Source: an uncultured Dorea sp. (GTDB taxonomy: Bacteria > Bacillota > Clostridia > Lachnospirales > Lachnospiraceae). From it: a stretch of DNA of 64,000 bases. The stretch lies in NCBI GenBank assembly GCA_910589275.1, contig CAJUTH010000003.1, positions 1 to 64,000 on the forward strand, in the 5' to 3' direction. Each line of letters begins with the position of its first letter. Position 1 is the first letter of the stretch. The position numbers and the translations under genes were made by a program. This document shows, in pieces, positions 32,922 through 41,937 of the stretch. The notes beneath the pieces were generated by a model that was given only the letters and a program-made list of their open reading frames with translations, searched no databases and was not told where the DNA came from.

Positions 32922-33432
32922 ACCTACTTGCACTCCTTTGTTCTTCCGCCTCTAATCTGCGGTTTACATGAAGAATTATCTGATACAAAACCAATGTGAC
33001 TAAAATCGTATATACCAGCTCAGGGAGTATAACATGTCCCAAAAAGTAAGTAAAAATAAATTTTCCCCGAAGCATAAACAGACACATGTATCCCACAAAG
33101 CTATATATCAGGTCGCTAATTCCAATTAAGATTAACGGAAATTTGATATCGTCGTCAAAAAACATCCTGTGAAAGGTACCGTTTAGGTAACCAATTACGG
33201 TATAAATCAATGTATAAAATCCAAGCAGCCCGCCCCAGAATAAATCAATCAGAAGGCCGCTCAAAAAACCTACCGCCATGCCGCCCCGTTCTCCCCGCAT
33301 AAAGCCCAAGGAGGCCGTAACAACAATCATCAGGTTTGGACGGATATTCGCAAAAGCAAGCCTTCCAAATACTGTTGACTGCAGAAGAAAAGCAGCCGCA
33401 ATCAAAATTACCGTGACAATCTTTCGCTTCAT
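32914..33432 (-). CDS. mreD: Rod shape-determining protein MreD
   Basis: A 172-residue membrane protein with five to six helices (VTVILIAAAFLLQSTVFG..., FLSGLLIDLFWGGLLGFYTLIYTVIGYLNG). The NIRPNLMIVVTASLGFMRGE segment is typical of MreD. It links MreB-C to the RodA-PBP2 synthase. Its start lies three bases after the mreC stop and its end overlaps the upstream edge of mrdA. Confidence 0.92.
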   Translation of the reverse strand: MKRKIVTVILIAAAFLLQSTVFGRLAFANIRPNLMIVVTASLGFMRGERGGMAVGFLSGLLIDLFWGGLLGFYTLIYTVIGYLNGTFHRMFFDDDIKFPLILIGISDLIYSFVGYMCLFMLRGKFIFTYFLGHVILPELVYTILVTLVLYQIILHVNRRLEAEEQRSASRFV

Positions 33433-33435
33433 CTG

Positions 33436-34314
33436 CTATTCTTCCTTTCCGTCTTTGCTGCTGTCATTCACCAAATCCTGCTTCGTTGATATGATGACCA
33501 GTACCTCCTGAAGGTTATTGAAATCAACTGCCGGCGTAATGTAGCCGGACCTAGTCAGATTGTTAGAGTCCACTTCGATCTCACTAATATATCCGATAAA
33601 AATTCCCTGCAGGAACTTTGAACTGATATGAGATGTTACCACCTGCTCCCCTACTTCGATTTTATTGTCGTTATTGGGCAGCTTTTCAAAACGGATTCTT
33701 CCGTCATTCATCAGCTTCAAATCCCCGCGTACCATGCACAAATCTGAAGTAGACAGCACCATGGCGCTGATATTGCTCTCATCATCAATCACCGCGCGTA
33801 CCTGCGCATAGGCGGGCCCGACCTCTGTTACAATACCAACGAGTCCGCTTCCGGCAAGGACATTCATATCCTCCCTGATCCCATCATTGCTTCCCTTATC
33901 TATGGTAAAGGAATTAAACCAGTTTGTTCCGTTATTGGCAATTACATGGGCGCCGACTTTTTCATAATCCGCATAATTCTGATCCAGCTTGTAGAGCTCC
34001 TGCAGACGTTCCAGTTCATACTGTTCCTGCCTGAGCCTTGTATTATCAATCGTCATCTCATCCAGTCTGGATTGTAAGGTTTCATTCTCTGTCTTTAACT
34101 CATCCAGCGTCTTAAAATTATCTGTCAAATCTCCCATCCAGCGTCCTATGGAGCTGATTCCATTCTGCATAGGTATTATCGTATAACTGCCGATTAAATT
34201 TAACGGCCCATGACCTCCGGTAAAAAGCTCGGCGCCCATAAGCATTCCACAAATAATAATCAGAATTAATAATACATATTTACTTGGAATTCTATTCTGA
34301 TTTTTAATCTTCAT
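33436..34314 (-). CDS. mreC: Rod shape-determining protein MreC
   Basis: A 292-residue bitopic protein: one helix at ~12-30, a coiled coil at ~70-105 (LDELKTENETLQSRLDEM...RLQELYKL) and two beta-barrel domains beyond, with TNWFNSFTIDKGSNDGIREDM as the conserved entry. It bridges MreB and PBP2 outside the membrane. Directly follows the MreB-like gene (one base apart). Confidence 0.95.
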   Translation of the reverse strand: MKIKNQNRIPSKYVLLILIIICGMLMGAELFTGGHGPLNLIGSYTIIPMQNGISSIGRWMGDLTDNFKTLDELKTENETLQSRLDEMTIDNTRLRQEQYELERLQELYKLDQNYADYEKVGAHVIANNGTNWFNSFTIDKGSNDGIREDMNVLAGSGLVGIVTEVGPAYAQVRAVIDDESNISAMVLSTSDLCMVRGDLKLMNDGRIRFEKLPNNDNKIEVGEQVVTSHISSKFLQGIFIGYISEIEVDSNNLTRSGYITPAVDFNNLQEVLVIISTKQDLVNDSSKDGKEE

Positions 34315-34315
34315 C

Positions 34316-35338
34316 TTATCTCATCCACCTATAATTTTCCTCAAGCATTGAATACGCAAGCTTCTTAAGTTCTTTTGACTCAATGATCATCTTTAATCCA
34401 GTTACAGCACAGATATCCGGATCTATAGCCGTATGAACCCGGATTCCGGTCATCTCCTCCAGATACAGCTCAAGCCCCGGAAGATTTGCAACGCCTCCCG
34501 TCAGGAAAATTCCGTTCTTTCTGACTGATTTGCGGATCTCGGAGGGCGTACGGTCTATCAAAGACTGAATTGCTTCCACACACTGCTCTAAAGGTTCTTT
34601 GATTGCCGCCCTTACAAGGTTAATGGAAATCTCTCTGCGCTGCGGAACACCGGTAATCAGATCCCTTCCTGAAACCGTCAGGACAGCATTATTATCTTCG
34701 CTAAATACGCCAAAACGTTTGCGCAGCACCTCGGAAGTCAAACGTCCGATCAGAAAATCATGATTGTATCTGACAAGCTGTGCCACATGCTGGTCGAAGG
34801 TCACTCCGCCAAGCTTCAGCAGACGGTTCAAAACCAAACCGCCGCCGGCAATAATAGACAGTTCTGTTGTCTCTCCGCCGAAATTTACAATAAAGAGCCC
34901 TTTCGTATTCTGCGCGTCCAGATTCATGCCGATAGCATCCGCAATGCCACGCTCAACAATATTCACTTCCTTTGCCCTTGCCGTAGAATGAATCACAAGG
35001 TCAAAGAAAGCTTTTTTCTCCACTTCTGTCACATCTGTAGGCACAGCAATTACATACTCCGATCCCCTTGCAAAATGCCGCTCCTTCTTCAAAAGATTCT
35101 GCAAAAGATATTGCATATCGTTAAATCGGGAAATAACCCCTTCTTTCATAGGAAACATTACCTGAATATTCGGCGGAGTCTTCTCATACATCTCATAAGC
35201 CTGATCTCCTACTGCAAATATCTCATGGTTATCTGCGATTGCGATTGCTGTTTTTTCTTTCCATATGGTATCTAGTTTTTTATCATAAACTTTGAGCTCA
35301 TAAGAACCCAGATCCAGTCCATATATATTTCTTGCCAT
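34316..35338 (-). CDS. mreB: MreB-like actin-family protein
   Basis: A 340-residue actin-fold ATPase that guides cell-wall synthesis. Phosphate-1 motif is YGLDLGSYELKVYD; the phosphate-2 motif is NFGGETTELSI rather than the usual DIGGGTTDIAV, so the leading Asp is Asn and a Gly is Glu; FLTGGVANLPGL is the adenosine motif. It is considerably diverged from B. subtilis MreB but its position before mreC and its length support the assignment. This divergent form is, as far as I recall, normal for Lachnospiraceae. Confidence 0.88.
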   Translation of the reverse strand: MARNIYGLDLGSYELKVYDKKLDTIWKEKTAIAIADNHEIFAVGDQAYEMYEKTPPNIQVMFPMKEGVISRFNDMQYLLQNLLKKERHFARGSEYVIAVPTDVTEVEKKAFFDLVIHSTARAKEVNIVERGIADAIGMNLDAQNTKGLFIVNFGGETTELSIIAGGGLVLNRLLKLGGVTFDQHVAQLVRYNHDFLIGRLTSEVLRKRFGVFSEDNNAVLTVSGRDLITGVPQRREISINLVRAAIKEPLEQCVEAIQSLIDRTPSEIRKSVRKNGIFLTGGVANLPGLELYLEEMTGIRVHTAIDPDICAVTGLKMIIESKELKKLAYSMLEENYRWMR

Positions 35339-35352
35339 TGTTTCTTATCCTT

Positions 35353-36048
35353 TCATGCAAGCAGTCCTTGTTCTGAAAAACTGATATAACAATTATTGCC
35401 AATTACGATATGATCTAACAGTTCAATCCCAATCAAACCGCCCGCCTGCCGGATTCGTTCGGTGATAAGCATGTCCTCTCTGCTTGGGGTCGGATCACCG
35501 CTGGGATGATTGTGCAGAATAATAATCGAAACCGCATTTTTTTGTAATGCTTCTATAAATAATTCCCTCGGAGTAATCAAAGATGCATTTACCGTTCCCT
35601 TCGATATGTCTGATTCGCCGATTAAGCGGGATTTTGAATTCAGCATCAGAAGCTTCATAACCTCCTGACGTTCATGACGCATATCTTCCATATAATATTT
35701 GGCTATGGAAGAAGGGCATGTAAACTGCAGCATCTCACATGCTTCTGCCTTGGCAAGCCTCTTGGCAAGCTCTGAGATACAGACAATCTGAACTGCCTTG
35801 ACCCGTCCGATGCCTTTCATCCTCTTAAGCCTTTCGATGGTAAAATGATGAAGCCCCAGAATACCGTCTTCCCCCGCGTAATAGAGAATCCTTCTGGCAA
35901 GCTCAAGAACATTCTCCCCATGGCTTCCGGTACGCAGAAGTACTGCGAGAAGTTCCGCATCTGCAAGACTTCCAGCCCCTAGACGCTCACACCTTTCATA
36001 AGGGCGCTCCGATTCTGACAATGTTTTCATGGTGTTTGTATGACGCAT
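35353..36048 (-). CDS. radC: RadC-type JAB-domain protein
   Basis: A 231-residue protein. A helix-hairpin-helix region (LKRMKGIGRVKAVQIVCI) precedes a JAB/MPN metalloprotease-like domain with the intact motif HNHPSGDPTPSREDM. Despite its name, no DNA-repair role is established. It precedes mreB in the shape operon as in B. subtilis. The start could be the ATG at 36048 or the next ATG six codons on. Confidence 0.92.
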   Translation of the reverse strand: MRHTNTMKTLSESERPYERCERLGAGSLADAELLAVLLRTGSHGENVLELARRILYYAGEDGILGLHHFTIERLKRMKGIGRVKAVQIVCISELAKRLAKAEACEMLQFTCPSSIAKYYMEDMRHERQEVMKLLMLNSKSRLIGESDISKGTVNASLITPRELFIEALQKNAVSIIILHNHPSGDPTPSREDMLITERIRQAGGLIGIELLDHIVIGNNCYISFSEQGLLA

Positions 36049-36090
36049 ATCTTTTGTAGATTCTTATGATGCTCCCCAAAGACATAGAAA

Positions 36091-36351
36091 TTACATGAAG
36101 CGGTATATAATAATTGCAAGAACAACACCAATTATGCTTGATATCGTAATCTTAATTGTGAGACCAAAGGTGATTACCAGTAATCCCAGATTTAAAACAA
36201 TCGGTTTTTCCAGGCCAAATGTCTGTCCATAGTTCAGCCAATTCAATGCCGGCATACCTTCAGTAAGCATCCCGATAAAGCCGCCAAGAACCAGTCCGGC
36301 AAGGACAAGCAGAAATAAAGCCCAGGAATTTTTGCTTCCTGCTCCCTTCAT
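36091..36351 (-). CDS. DUF4321 membrane protein
   Basis: An 86-residue protein with three helices: WALFLLVLAGLVLGGFIGML, LNLGLLVITFGLTIKI and IGVVLAIIIYRFM; GFIGMLTEGMPALNWLNYG lies between the first two. This is the DUF4321 pattern, commonly found next to radC in Clostridia. GGGGAGG precedes the ATG. Probably the first gene of the radC-mre operon. Function unknown. Confidence 0.88.
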   Translation of the reverse strand: MKGAGSKNSWALFLLVLAGLVLGGFIGMLTEGMPALNWLNYGQTFGLEKPIVLNLGLLVITFGLTIKITISSIIGVVLAIIIYRFM

Positions 36352-36396
36352 ATGTATTCCTCCCCATTTCCCAATTCATTCCTAAAAACTCTGTAT

Positions 36397-36425
36397 ATTT
36401 TAACACATTTGGCAAAATGTGTATA
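36397..36425 (-). promoter_or_regulatory. Promoter overlapped by a 20-bp palindrome (DUF4321/shape operon)
   Basis: On the minus strand TATACA (36425-36420), 17 bases, TAAAAT (36402-36397). The spacer is almost wholly a perfect inverted repeat, ACACATTT-N4-AAATGTGT (36403-36422), a good site for a dimeric repressor. Confidence 0.5.
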
Positions 36426-36436
36426 GACTATTCCAA

Positions 36437-38071
36437 TTAAAAATTTCTTAATATGTCTCCCGTCTTGTCGAATGGACGGTATCTTTTGACGATTGCTTCC
36501 GCAATTTTTATCCCGTCCATGGCCGCGGAGGTGATTCCTCCGGCATAACCGGCTCCTTCTCCGCATGGATAGATTCCCGGTATGCTGCTCTGCATGGTTT
36601 CATCCCGCAAAATCCGCACCGGAGACGAACTGCGGCTTTCCACTCCGGATAAAACGACGTCTTTTCCGGCAAAACCATGAAGCTTCCTATCAAAAGAAAT
36701 CATACCCTGTTCTATACTCTTCGCGATCTCTTCCGGAAAAATCTCTCTTACATCAGCCAGACAAAAACTTCCCTTTACAGAAGGCTGAATTTTTCCCAAT
36801 TCGCGGGATACTTTTTTTTCACAGAAATCTCCGAATAATTGTACCGGAATTTTTCCTTTTCCTGCTATATAAGCCTTCCTCTCCAGCATTCTCTGAAATG
36901 CAATCCCGGAAAGAGGCCCTTCATCCGGGTAATCCTCCGGCCGCACAGTCACAATAACGGCGCTGTTTGCATTTTTTCCGGCCCGGCTGCGATAACTCAT
37001 GCCGTTCACCGCCAGATATCCTTCTTCCGAAGAGGCATTGACCACGAAGCCTCCGGGACACATACAGAAAGTATAGACGCTTCTTCCATTTTCCAGATTC
37101 GCAGTCAGCTTGTAAGAGGCTGCCGGCAGAATATCCCCTTTGTTTCTCCCATACTGGGCAAGATCAATTTCCGCCTGAAGATGCTCCACCCGGACGCCTA
37201 CGGCAAAAGCTTTCGCCTCCATATGCAGGCCCCGCTTATAAAGCATATCAAAGGTATCTCTGGCGCTGTGTCCGATGGCAAATACCGCCGTCTGCGTCTT
37301 TAAAAGCTCTTCTCCTCCTGTTATTTCATTCCTTATTTTCAGTCCTTTCAGTCCGCCATCCTCCGCAATGATATCCGTCACATGGCTGTGAAAGCGTACT
37401 TCGCCGCCAAGCTCCCTAATCTTTTGACGCATGCTCCTTACCACACTCGTCAGTATGTCCGTGCCGATATGGGGCTTGTTTATATACAGGATATCCTCCG
37501 GCGCTCCGTGTTCCACAAAAACCTCCAGCACCTTACGGTTCCTCCCGGCTGGATCCTTTACCAGCGTATTCAGCTTCCCATCGGAAAAGGTCCCGGCGCC
37601 GCCTTCTCCAAACTGCACATTGGAATCTGGATTTAAAACCCCTGTTTCCCAAAACTTTTTTACATCCTGAATACGTTCTTCCACCGCGCCTCCCCGCTCT
37701 AAAAGGATCGGCCGGTAACCAAGCTCTGCCAGTATTAGGCTGCAGAACATCCCGGCGGGCCCGCATCCTATCACAACCGGCCTCTCAACCATCTGTTCTT
37801 CTCCGCAGGCTGGATATGTATAAGGTTTATAATCTGACTTTGATACATCTTTTTTCTTCGTTTTGCTAAGAATCTTCTTTTCCCCATAAACCTTGGCATC
37901 CACCGTATAAATATAATACAGCTCCGGTTTCTTTCTAGCATCTAGAGACTGTCTGCGAATCGTATAAGAACGCAGTTCATCCATACGTATATTCAGGGTA
38001 CGGCATATTTTATTCTTTAATTCCTCTTCCGTATGGTCAATTTTTAATTTTAACTGCCTGATCTGAATCAT
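36437..38071 (-). CDS. FAD-dependent oxidoreductase (COG2509-type)
   Basis: A 544-residue flavoprotein. The first ~95 residues form a small N-terminal domain (IRQLKLKIDHTEEELKNKI). The dinucleotide fold starts at PVVIGCGPAGMFCSLILAELGY (~97-118) with Glu-Arg at its end; GEGGAGTFSDGKLNT binds FAD, and GIYPCGEGAGYAGGITSAAMDG is the C-terminal FAD motif. Substrate unknown; often called an uncharacterised FAD-dependent dehydrogenase. It is 10 bases downstream of another flavoprotein gene. Confidence 0.9.
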   Translation of the reverse strand: MIQIRQLKLKIDHTEEELKNKICRTLNIRMDELRSYTIRRQSLDARKKPELYYIYTVDAKVYGEKKILSKTKKKDVSKSDYKPYTYPACGEEQMVERPVVIGCGPAGMFCSLILAELGYRPILLERGGAVEERIQDVKKFWETGVLNPDSNVQFGEGGAGTFSDGKLNTLVKDPAGRNRKVLEVFVEHGAPEDILYINKPHIGTDILTSVVRSMRQKIRELGGEVRFHSHVTDIIAEDGGLKGLKIRNEITGGEELLKTQTAVFAIGHSARDTFDMLYKRGLHMEAKAFAVGVRVEHLQAEIDLAQYGRNKGDILPAASYKLTANLENGRSVYTFCMCPGGFVVNASSEEGYLAVNGMSYRSRAGKNANSAVIVTVRPEDYPDEGPLSGIAFQRMLERKAYIAGKGKIPVQLFGDFCEKKVSRELGKIQPSVKGSFCLADVREIFPEEIAKSIEQGMISFDRKLHGFAGKDVVLSGVESRSSSPVRILRDETMQSSIPGIYPCGEGAGYAGGITSAAMDGIKIAEAIVKRYRPFDKTGDILRNF

Positions 38072-38080
38072 AAAATCTCC

Positions 38081-39325
38081 TTAATTTATCGAATGCCGGA
38101 CATTACCCGCCGCGTCGTTTCCTGCCATTATGCCGGAACCCCATGCAAAATGCAGATTATATCCTCCGCAGATTCCGTCCACATCTAGAAGTTCCCCTGT
38201 AATATACAGCCCTTCAACAAGTCTCGACTCCATTGTCTCCGGGCAGATCTCATCCGTCTTCACCCCGCCCGCACAAATCTGCGCTTTTGAAAAGGGCTTC
38301 GTCTCTGTCACAGGTACATGGAAGCGCTTGCATACATGCGCAAGCTTCGCTAGTTTTTCATCTGAAAGCTTCTCTGCCCACACCTGTCTGTCAATCTCCG
38401 CTTCCGTTAAAAGAACAGGTATCAATTTAGAAGGAAAGAGCGTATTCAAAAGCTCCGCCGCCGTATACTTCCCGGAACGTCTCCGGCGTTTCAGAAGCTC
38501 CAAATGCAGCACATCCTCCGAAATCTGCGGAATAAAATCAAGCTCTGCACAAACCTTTTTCTTTTGCTGCAGCGCTTTGGACGCAAACCTGCTTACCTGA
38601 AAAACCGGAATCCCGGAAACGCCGTAATCCGTAAGCTGCACTTCTCCAAAATCATTTGCAATTAATTCGCCATTTACATATAAGGATATTCCGGCTGTAA
38701 TACGGATGCCGGAGAGCTTTCGAAAACATTTCTTTTCTGAGACAAGCTGCACCAGCGCCGGAACCACCGGAGATAAGGAATGTCCCAAGCGCTTTGCCAG
38801 CATATATCCGCTGCCGTCGCTTCCCGATATTTCCGAAGCCTGTCCGCCGGCGGAAAGAATCACCTTGGACGCGCGGTAAGGATTCGTCTCTCCGGTGCAC
38901 AAAATCAGAAAACCTTTTTTAACTTTTCGGATTTCCTCTGCATGGCAGTTTGTCCGAACCTGAACGCCCAGTCTTTTTACTTCCATCGTAAAGGCTTCCC
39001 GCACCGCCGCCGCCTGATCGCATAAGGGATACACGTAACCGCCGCGGCATTTGGTATAAATCCCAATCGAAGAAAAAAATTCAAGCGCGGCATCCGCGTC
39101 GAATTCTTTCAGAAAGGTCCGGATAAGTTCCGGATTATCTCCCCGGTAGTGCTCATGCTGCAAATCCAAATTCGTCAGATTGCAGCGGCCGTTTCCGGTA
39201 GAGAGAATCTTTTTCCCTAATACATCGTTATGCTCCAATATAGACACCGAAGCTCCCCTGCGGGCCGCCATAATTGCAGCCGCCATACCCGAAGCTCCGC
39301 CGCCAATGACAACTATTTCTCCCAT
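38081..39325 (-). CDS. HI0933/BaiN-like flavoprotein
   Basis: A 414-residue NAD(P)/FAD-dependent oxidoreductase. VIGGGASGMAAAIMAARRGA is the N-terminal Rossmann loop, GKKILSTGNGRCNLTN the family signature, and GLYITGELLDVDGICGGYNL the C-terminal FAD contact. BaiN in Clostridium scindens belongs to this family, but so do many proteins not tied to bile acids, so no substrate is claimed. The ATG at 39325 (SD GAAAGGA) is preferred over the longer frame starting at 39421. Confidence 0.88.
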   Translation of the reverse strand: MGEIVVIGGGASGMAAAIMAARRGASVSILEHNDVLGKKILSTGNGRCNLTNLDLQHEHYRGDNPELIRTFLKEFDADAALEFFSSIGIYTKCRGGYVYPLCDQAAAVREAFTMEVKRLGVQVRTNCHAEEIRKVKKGFLILCTGETNPYRASKVILSAGGQASEISGSDGSGYMLAKRLGHSLSPVVPALVQLVSEKKCFRKLSGIRITAGISLYVNGELIANDFGEVQLTDYGVSGIPVFQVSRFASKALQQKKKVCAELDFIPQISEDVLHLELLKRRRRSGKYTAAELLNTLFPSKLIPVLLTEAEIDRQVWAEKLSDEKLAKLAHVCKRFHVPVTETKPFSKAQICAGGVKTDEICPETMESRLVEGLYITGELLDVDGICGGYNLHFAWGSGIMAGNDAAGNVRHSIN

Positions 39326-39348
39326 GCCGTTCCTTTCACCACATAAAA

Positions 39349-40632
39349 CTACAGCGTCACAAGCTTTGCTCTGACAAGGTACTCCAGTGACATCAAAATT
39401 CCCAGCTTTGCATGGGGCCAAGTAAGCCCGCCCTGAAAATATACGGCGTAAGGCGGTTTCATTGGCCCGTCCGCGCTGAGCTCAATTGAGGAACCCTGTA
39501 CAAAGGCCCCCGCCGCCATAATCACATCACTGTCATAGCCTGGCATTGCCCATGGCTCCGGCGTCACATAGGAATCCACAGGAGCCGCCGCCTGAATCCC
39601 CCGGCAGAAAGCAATCACGGCCTCCGGAACCTTAAGCTCCACAGCCTGAATAATATCATGACGGCTTTCCCTTCCATTCGGCACCACAGCGTATCCCAGA
39701 GATTCATAGATATTTGCAGCGAAAATAGCGCCCTTCAGCGCGCTTGCCGTTACGGAAGGAGCAAGAAATAATCCCTGATAAAAGGACTGCATTACTCCGA
39801 GAGAAGCGCCTACTTCTCTTCCAAGCCCCGGTGAAGTAAGCCGGTAGCCGCAATTTTCAATTAGTTCCTCTTTTCCGGCAATATAGCCTCCGATAGGGGC
39901 AAGTCCGCCGCCGGGATTTTTAATCAGAGAACCCACCACAAGATCTGCTCCTACATCGCTGGGTTCTATGGTTTCCACAAATTCTCCATAGCAGTTATCT
40001 ACCATGCAGATGACATCCGGCTTGATGCGTTTTACAAATGCAATCGCCGCTCCAATTTGATCTACCGAAAAACTTGGCCTAGTCTGATAGCCTTTAGAGC
40101 GCTGAATGGTTACCATCTTTGTTTTTTCAGTAATTGCATGGGAAATATTTTCAAAATCAAAGCTGCCGTCCTCTAATAAATCTACCTGGGAATAGGTGAT
40201 GCCGTACTCCGCAAGAGAACCTTTAGAAGGGCGGATTCCTATGACTTCCTCCAGTGTATCATAAGGCTTTCCAGCCACAGACACAAGCTCGTCTCCCGGC
40301 CGCAGATTTGCAGAAAGGGCCAAGGCCAGTGCATGGGTTCCGCAGGTTATCTGAGGGCGGACAAGGGCCGCCTCCGTATGAAATACGTCTGCATATACCT
40401 TTTCCAGCGTATCTCTCCCCAGATCATCGTAGCCATAACCGCTTGCATAATGGAAACAAGCCTCGCTGACCCGGTTTTTCTGCATAGCCAAGATTACCTT
40501 CATCTGGTTATACTCTGCGCGCTCATCAATCTCTAAGAAGCGCTTCGCAAGCTTTGCTTCTATCTGTTTTCCAAACTTGTGAACAGAAGAACAGATTCCC
40601 ATCTGTTCATACATTTCCTCAATCGAACTCAT
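39349..40632 (-). CDS. Methionine gamma-lyase-like PLP enzyme (aluminium resistance family)
   Basis: A 427-residue fold-type I PLP protein of the COG4100 group. The PLP Lys lies in VVGSLIKNPGGGLAPIGGYI; VDNCYGEFVE is the Asp that contacts the pyridine ring; PQITCGTHALALALSA is the substrate-side loop. The group is annotated as aluminium resistance protein or methionine gamma-lyase family; activity is not certain. Its ATG abuts the stop of the upstream small gene. Confidence 0.9.
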   Translation of the reverse strand: MSSIEEMYEQMGICSSVHKFGKQIEAKLAKRFLEIDERAEYNQMKVILAMQKNRVSEACFHYASGYGYDDLGRDTLEKVYADVFHTEAALVRPQITCGTHALALALSANLRPGDELVSVAGKPYDTLEEVIGIRPSKGSLAEYGITYSQVDLLEDGSFDFENISHAITEKTKMVTIQRSKGYQTRPSFSVDQIGAAIAFVKRIKPDVICMVDNCYGEFVETIEPSDVGADLVVGSLIKNPGGGLAPIGGYIAGKEELIENCGYRLTSPGLGREVGASLGVMQSFYQGLFLAPSVTASALKGAIFAANIYESLGYAVVPNGRESRHDIIQAVELKVPEAVIAFCRGIQAAAPVDSYVTPEPWAMPGYDSDVIMAAGAFVQGSSIELSADGPMKPPYAVYFQGGLTWPHAKLGILMSLEYLVRAKLVTL

Positions 40633-40944
40633 TTATATAAATTCTCCTTCATTCATTGCAATTCTAATCTTTGTCTTTATGAGAGCTGTCTTGGCATCCA
40701 GTTCCGGATTCATGGATGGAATCTCCCTTACCACATCGGCCGCTTCCTTAAGCCTTCCCATATCATATAGAAGCGCGGCGCGGTTCAAATCAAACAGCGC
40801 CCGTTCCCCTTTTGTCCTTGCGAGATGCTTTAGTTTCAGCAGTTCCGAATAGGTTTTCTCCGTGTCTTTGCTGTAGGAATACAGCTCCAGCAAAGGGTTC
40901 AGCTTCTTCAAAAATCTAGATCCTCCAAACAATCTTCTCAACAT
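40633..40944 (-). CDS. Small conserved hypothetical, TPR-like helical
   Basis: A 103-residue, mostly helical protein (ERALFDLNRAALLYDMGRLKEAADVVREIPSMNPELD), with the A-x-x-Y/L and length pattern of a tetratricopeptide repeat pair. GGGGAG precedes the ATG. The stop touches the ATG of the next gene and miaA lies 45 bases upstream, so it is part of a miaA-distal operon. No family name recalled. Confidence 0.7.
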   Translation of the reverse strand: MLRRLFGGSRFLKKLNPLLELYSYSKDTEKTYSELLKLKHLARTKGERALFDLNRAALLYDMGRLKEAADVVREIPSMNPELDAKTALIKTKIRIAMNEGEFI

Positions 40945-40988
40945 ATATTTTCTCCCCTTATCTAAAAATGAAATTACTGCCGGTTCCC

Positions 40989-41924
40989 TTATACAAAGGG
41001 AATCTGTTCCTTCATTGCTTCCAAAACCGCAGTTTCGTCGTAACCGAATTTGCTTTTATCAATCCAAATCACATCTTTTTCTCTTTTAAACCATGTAATC
41101 TGCCGTTTTGCAAAATGTCTGGTGTCCCGCTTAATCCGATACACTGCTTCTTCCAGCGTAGTTTCCCCCTCCAGATAAGCGAGCAGCTCTTTATAACCGA
41201 GCCCCTGCATTGATGTTAATTCCCTTGTATACCCCCGTCTTTTTAGTTCCGTTACTTCCTGAAGCAGTCCGTCCGCCATCATCGCATCTACCCGGTCGTC
41301 AATCCGTTGATAGAGCCGGCTTCGCTCATCGTTCAAGACAAAATATCGAAATTCGTAGGGCGATTCCTTTGCCCGCTGCATCTCGTTATGCGCGGAAATG
41401 CATTTTCCGGTCAAATGGTGGTACTCCAGCGCGCGGATTACACGCTTCACATTATTAGCGTGAATCTCTGCCGCCGCTTTCTCGTCTACTGCCCGGAGCT
41501 TATCATGGAGCTTTCCTGCTCCATACATTCTCGCATATTCTTCTAATTTCTCCCGGTATTCCGGCTCCGCCCCATTCTCAGTGAAGTCGATATCATAAAG
41601 AACTGCTTGGATATAAAATCCGGTACCTCCGGCCAATATCGGAATATGTCCCTTTGCATAAATCTGCCTTAGTGCATCCTTTGCCATCTGTTGAAACCGG
41701 ACCACATGAAACTCTTCCTCCGGCCTTAATACATCCACAAGATAATGGGGAATCCCCTCCATCTCCTCGGGACGAATCTTCGCGGAACCAATATCCATAT
41801 ACTTATATACCTGCATGGAATCAGCGGAAATAATTTCTCCGCCGATTTCTTTTGCAAGACTAATAGAAGCTTTCGTCTTTCCCACGGCTGTGGGACCGGT
41901 TAATACAATCAGTGGCTGTTTCAT
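40989..41924 (-). CDS. miaA: tRNA dimethylallyltransferase
   Basis: A 311-residue enzyme adding dimethylallyl to A37 of UNN-reading tRNAs. P-loop GPTAVGKTKAS (residues 10-20), DSMQVYKYMDIGSAK, the GGTGFYIQA substrate loop, and the FAKRQITWFKRE tail are all present. MiaB, which thiolates the product, is encoded 5 kb upstream on the same strand. Follows mutL as usual. Confidence 0.96.
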   Translation of the reverse strand: MKQPLIVLTGPTAVGKTKASISLAKEIGGEIISADSMQVYKYMDIGSAKIRPEEMEGIPHYLVDVLRPEEEFHVVRFQQMAKDALRQIYAKGHIPILAGGTGFYIQAVLYDIDFTENGAEPEYREKLEEYARMYGAGKLHDKLRAVDEKAAAEIHANNVKRVIRALEYHHLTGKCISAHNEMQRAKESPYEFRYFVLNDERSRLYQRIDDRVDAMMADGLLQEVTELKRRGYTRELTSMQGLGYKELLAYLEGETTLEEAVYRIKRDTRHFAKRQITWFKREKDVIWIDKSKFGYDETAVLEAMKEQIPFV

Positions 41925-41937
41925 ACTTAGAGCTCCT

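Noticed and set aside
34760..35275. 171-residue plus-strand frame opposite the MreB-like gene
   Set aside because: Antisense shadow, Cys/His-rich through codon reflection, no start signal.
38081..39325. BaiN of the bile-acid 7-dehydroxylation pathway
   Set aside because: Only family-level similarity; no bai operon genes are present and the family is widespread.
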